A stretch of 33,529 nt of DNA from Acidimicrobiia bacterium (GTDB taxonomy: Bacteria; Actinomycetota; Acidimicrobiia; Acidimicrobiales; JANYDT01). Position 1 is the first letter of the stretch. Each line of letters starts with the position of its first letter. The notes below the pieces were generated by a model. That model did no database searches. It saw only the letters and a program-made list of their open reading frames with translations, and was not told where the DNA came from. Positions 32,011 to 33,529 of this stretch are shown here, one piece after another. Both the position numbers and the translations under genes were made by a program. The stretch spans positions 1-33,529 of the forward strand of contig JANYDT010000200.1 of NCBI GenBank assembly GCA_025359845.1. Reading direction: 5' to 3'.

Positions 32011-32631
32011 CTATGAAGAGGCGCGACGGCGGTGACGGAGGTATTCGATGGCGATCGGGGTAAGGCTGATCAGTACGATGACCGGGGCCAGCACGTCAAT
32101 CTTGTTGCCCATCCATTCGTAACGCTTGCCGAGCGCGAACCCGAGGAGCGTCACCCCACCGCCCCAAAGCACGCCGCCGGCGATGTTGAACGCGACGAAT
32201 GTGGCCGCGCTCATTCCGGCCACGCCGGCCACGATCGGAGCAAAAGTGCGCACAAATGGTACAAACCGGGCGAGTACAATGGTTTTCGACCCATTGCGTT
32301 CGAAGAACTCGTGCGCCTGGGTGACGTATTTTGGGTTGAAAATACGAGATTTGGGTTTGTCGAACAGTTCTGGGCCGACTCGCCGCCCGAAGAAGTAGCC
32401 GACTTGGTTCCCGAGCACCGACGCCACGATTATGCCGAGAACGATCAACACGATGTTGGTGTGGATTACGTGGGTAGCCACCAGCAGGCCAGCAGTGAAG
32501 AGCAGGGCATCGCCGGGGAGGAAGAACCCGAAGAACAGCCCCGATTCGGCGAACACGATAAGGAACAATCCGATCGTGCCGTAGTGGTCGATCAGTTGGC
32601 GAGGGTCGAGCCCGAGGGCGAGGAGGCGCAC
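32011..32631 (-). CDS. DedA family membrane protein (SNARE-associated/VTT domain)
   Basis: This 206-residue integral membrane protein has the DedA core: FAESGLFFGFFLPGDALLF near the N-terminus, GNQVGYFFGRRVG, and FFERNGSKTIVLARFVPFVRTFAPIVAGVAGM, which contains the conserved Arg of the family. Members act as proton-dependent lipid or undecaprenyl-phosphate flippases or transporters. The GTG start at 32631 is the longest; no ribosome-binding site is apparent. It is convergent with the sortase gene, 27 bp away, and follows a possible small gene by 12 bp. Confidence 0.92.
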   Translation of the reverse strand: MRLLALGLDPRQLIDHYGTIGLFLIVFAESGLFFGFFLPGDALLFTAGLLVATHVIHTNIVLIVLGIIVASVLGNQVGYFFGRRVGPELFDKPKSRIFNPKYVTQAHEFFERNGSKTIVLARFVPFVRTFAPIVAGVAGMSAATFVAFNIAGGVLWGGGVTLLGFALGKRYEWMGNKIDVLAPVIVLISLTPIAIEYLRHRRRASS

Positions 32632-32643
32632 GAGGCAGAGAGG

Positions 32644-32832
32644 CTAGTGCTTCCCAAGCCGAAGGCCGAGGACGCCGCGAGCGGGAGCCGCCGACCGTTT
32701 CGGTCCCGAGCAAACCCACTCGACCACGTCTTCGGCGAGGCGCAGTTCGCAGTTCTGATGCTGGTTCAACAGACAGGCCACGCGTTCCGCCGGGCCGGAA
32801 CCGCACGCCCATTTCGGATCGACACGGTCCAC
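32644..32832 (-). CDS. Possible 62-residue Cys-containing small protein upstream of dedA
   Basis: From GTG 32832 there are 62 codons ending at TAG 32644-32646, 12 bp before the DedA start on the same strand. The sequence looks protein-like in its middle (ERVACLLNQHQNCELRLAEDVVEWVC) with four Cys and a balanced charge pattern. I do not recognise a family. The frame remains open for at least 20 codons upstream, so the true start may be earlier. It is reported for its position and composition only. Confidence 0.35.
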   Translation of the reverse strand: MDRVDPKWACGSGPAERVACLLNQHQNCELRLAEDVVEWVCSGPKRSAAPARGVLGLRLGKH

Positions 32833-33292
32833 ACCATCGGCAGCACGGGCACGCTGAAGGCGGGTGCCTGACGCACGCCGCGTCAGTTGACATGTGGGCC
32901 ACAGACGGAGAACTCATCCCGATCGAGGTTTTCGCGGGCCCCAACTCGTACGCCGCGATACTGGCTCCACGATTTCGCTCGATCGGCGAGAACCCTTTAA
33001 GTGTGGCGAGTCCTGGGCGCTGCTGATAAGGACACACAACGACGCGCTTGCCCTGCCCAAACGGCTACGCGGAGGACGCAGTCAGCGGTGTTCAGGCCCG
33101 TCAGAAACGGCCAAGTTATTACTGGGCAGACGCTTACGTAAGGCAACGATGGGTGCGCAGCTTCCGGGTCAGCTTTGCCACTCCACTCACAACGTTAGCG
33201 GATCAGCTATCACGAAAGTTCGGCATCACATATTCTTCCCTTTCTGTCTCGCGGGAGGCGTTTTTGTCATACCCCCCTCGTAAAATAGGGGC
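32833..33292. other. About 460 bp with no convincing gene
   Basis: The right half is visibly richer in A+T than the rest of the window. It contains only short frames: a 44-codon plus-strand frame at 32892-33026, and frames on the plus strand at 32894-33283 and 33048-33308 with no recognisable motif. It may hold promoters for the small gene and dedA leftward and for the DUF222 gene rightward. It could also be decayed coding sequence; I see no match I can name, no terminal repeats and no tRNA-like fold. Confidence 0.5.
33281..33286 (+). promoter_or_regulatory. Probable -10 box (TAAAAT) of the DUF222 gene, leaderless start
   Basis: TAAAAT lies 6 bp before the ATG at 33293, so the transcript would begin at or next to the start codon, as for mrp. 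The box is flanked by an inverted repeat CCCC(33274-33277)...GGGG(33288-33291), which could be an operator. A TTGTCA at 33264-33269 is too close (11 bp) to be a normal -35. Confidence 0.45.
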
Positions 33293-33529
33293 ATGCAAGA
33301 TCAGATAGATCTAAGTAGTCTCGGGTTGGACGGTAAGATCCAATTCGCTGACCATCTCCGGGCCTCTATCGCCGCTATCACCGGGTCGATCTGACGGTGT
33401 TGGCGGCGTTGGACAGCGAAGACAATTGGCGTCCTGACGGGTCGACGTCGATGGGTCGATGGGTCGCGGCCCGCCACGCAGTGACGGCGGGCAGCGGCGA
33501 AGAACTGGTCCGGGTCGCGCACCGCCTGG
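33293..33529 (+). pseudogene. Start of a DUF222 (13E12-repeat/HNH-associated) protein, frameshifted and cut by the window edge
   Basis: ATG 33293 opens 33 codons ending at TGA 33392-33394. From about 33380 the +2 frame reads RVDLTVLAALDSEDNWRPD, then SMGRWVAARHAV, GSGEELVRVAHRL to the window edge, a typical DUF222 N-terminus. Joining the two with one added base near 33375-33382 gives a continuous protein. Alternatively the gene starts at GTG 33397 and the short frame is not part of it. DUF222 proteins usually end in an HNH nuclease domain and occur in many copies in actinobacterial genomes (REP13E12 in mycobacteria); the C-terminus is outside the window. Confidence 0.6.

Noticed and set aside
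32892..33026. 44-codon plus-strand frame (MWATDGELIPIEVF...)
   Set aside because: Short, no motif, no neighbour coupling; looks protein-like but cannot be supported.
33048..33308. 86-codon plus-strand frame starting with TTG
   Set aside because: No recognisable motif, overlaps the DUF222 promoter and start, no ribosome-binding site.

Overview
The window is high-GC DNA from an actinomycete. GTG and TTG starts are frequent, genes often overlap by 4 nt (ATGA/GTGA), and the actinobacterial markers include a SufR-like regulator beside an A-type Fe-S carrier, a class F sortase beside a DUF4397 surface protein, a TopA with a Lys/Ala-rich tail, and a DUF222-type start at the right edge. I infer Actinomycetota, possibly an uncultured member of Acidimicrobiia; no rRNA is present to prove it.

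Region 1 (1-7505) looks like a CoA-thioester (beta-oxidation type) catabolic island: the start of a molybdopterin oxidoreductase, two crotonase-fold proteins, a zinc alcohol dehydrogenase, a hydroxyacyl-CoA-dehydrogenase-like SDR and three acyl-CoA dehydrogenases. The SDR and all three acyl-CoA dehydrogenases are broken (one in-frame stop, four single-base frameshifts, one 5-bp tandem duplication, one apparent internal deletion), whereas the alcohol dehydrogenase and both crotonases are intact. Genes from 7.6 to 32.6 kb show no such damage.

Region 2 (7594-12943) has kynureninase divergent from an HSL-type esterase, with two abutting palindromes between them. It is followed by a tightly coupled minus-strand operon (SufR-like regulator, A-type Fe-S carrier, RidA, 52-residue membrane protein). 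Divergent from that operon is an Mrp/ApbC Fe-S P-loop protein with a consensus -10 box that overlaps a palindrome and predicts a leaderless mRNA.

Region 3 (13039-21352) has a two-gene ABC exporter: a 1035-residue double-FtsX permease and an ATPase carrying an extra N-terminal region of about 770 residues. That region is low complexity, with 18-bp and 15-bp in-frame tandem repeats. Next are a Nudix hydrolase and, 13 bp away and divergent, a membrane-anchored trypsin-fold protein whose catalytic His and Ser positions are replaced.

Region 4 (21378-29689, minus strand except the tRNA) holds housekeeping genes: glycerate kinase, a membrane-anchored LytR_C protein, tRNA-Thr(UGU), an RlmB-type rRNA methyltransferase with a 170-residue Gly/Arg extension, thymidylate kinase, an MFS transporter and TopA. 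The four protein genes from topA to rlmB run in the same direction and the last three overlap by 4 nt.

Region 5 (29823-33529) has a secreted DUF4397 protein and its probable class F sortase, a DedA membrane protein with a possible small gene ahead of it, about 460 bp with no convincing gene, and the frameshifted start of a DUF222 (13E12-repeat-like) protein running off the end.
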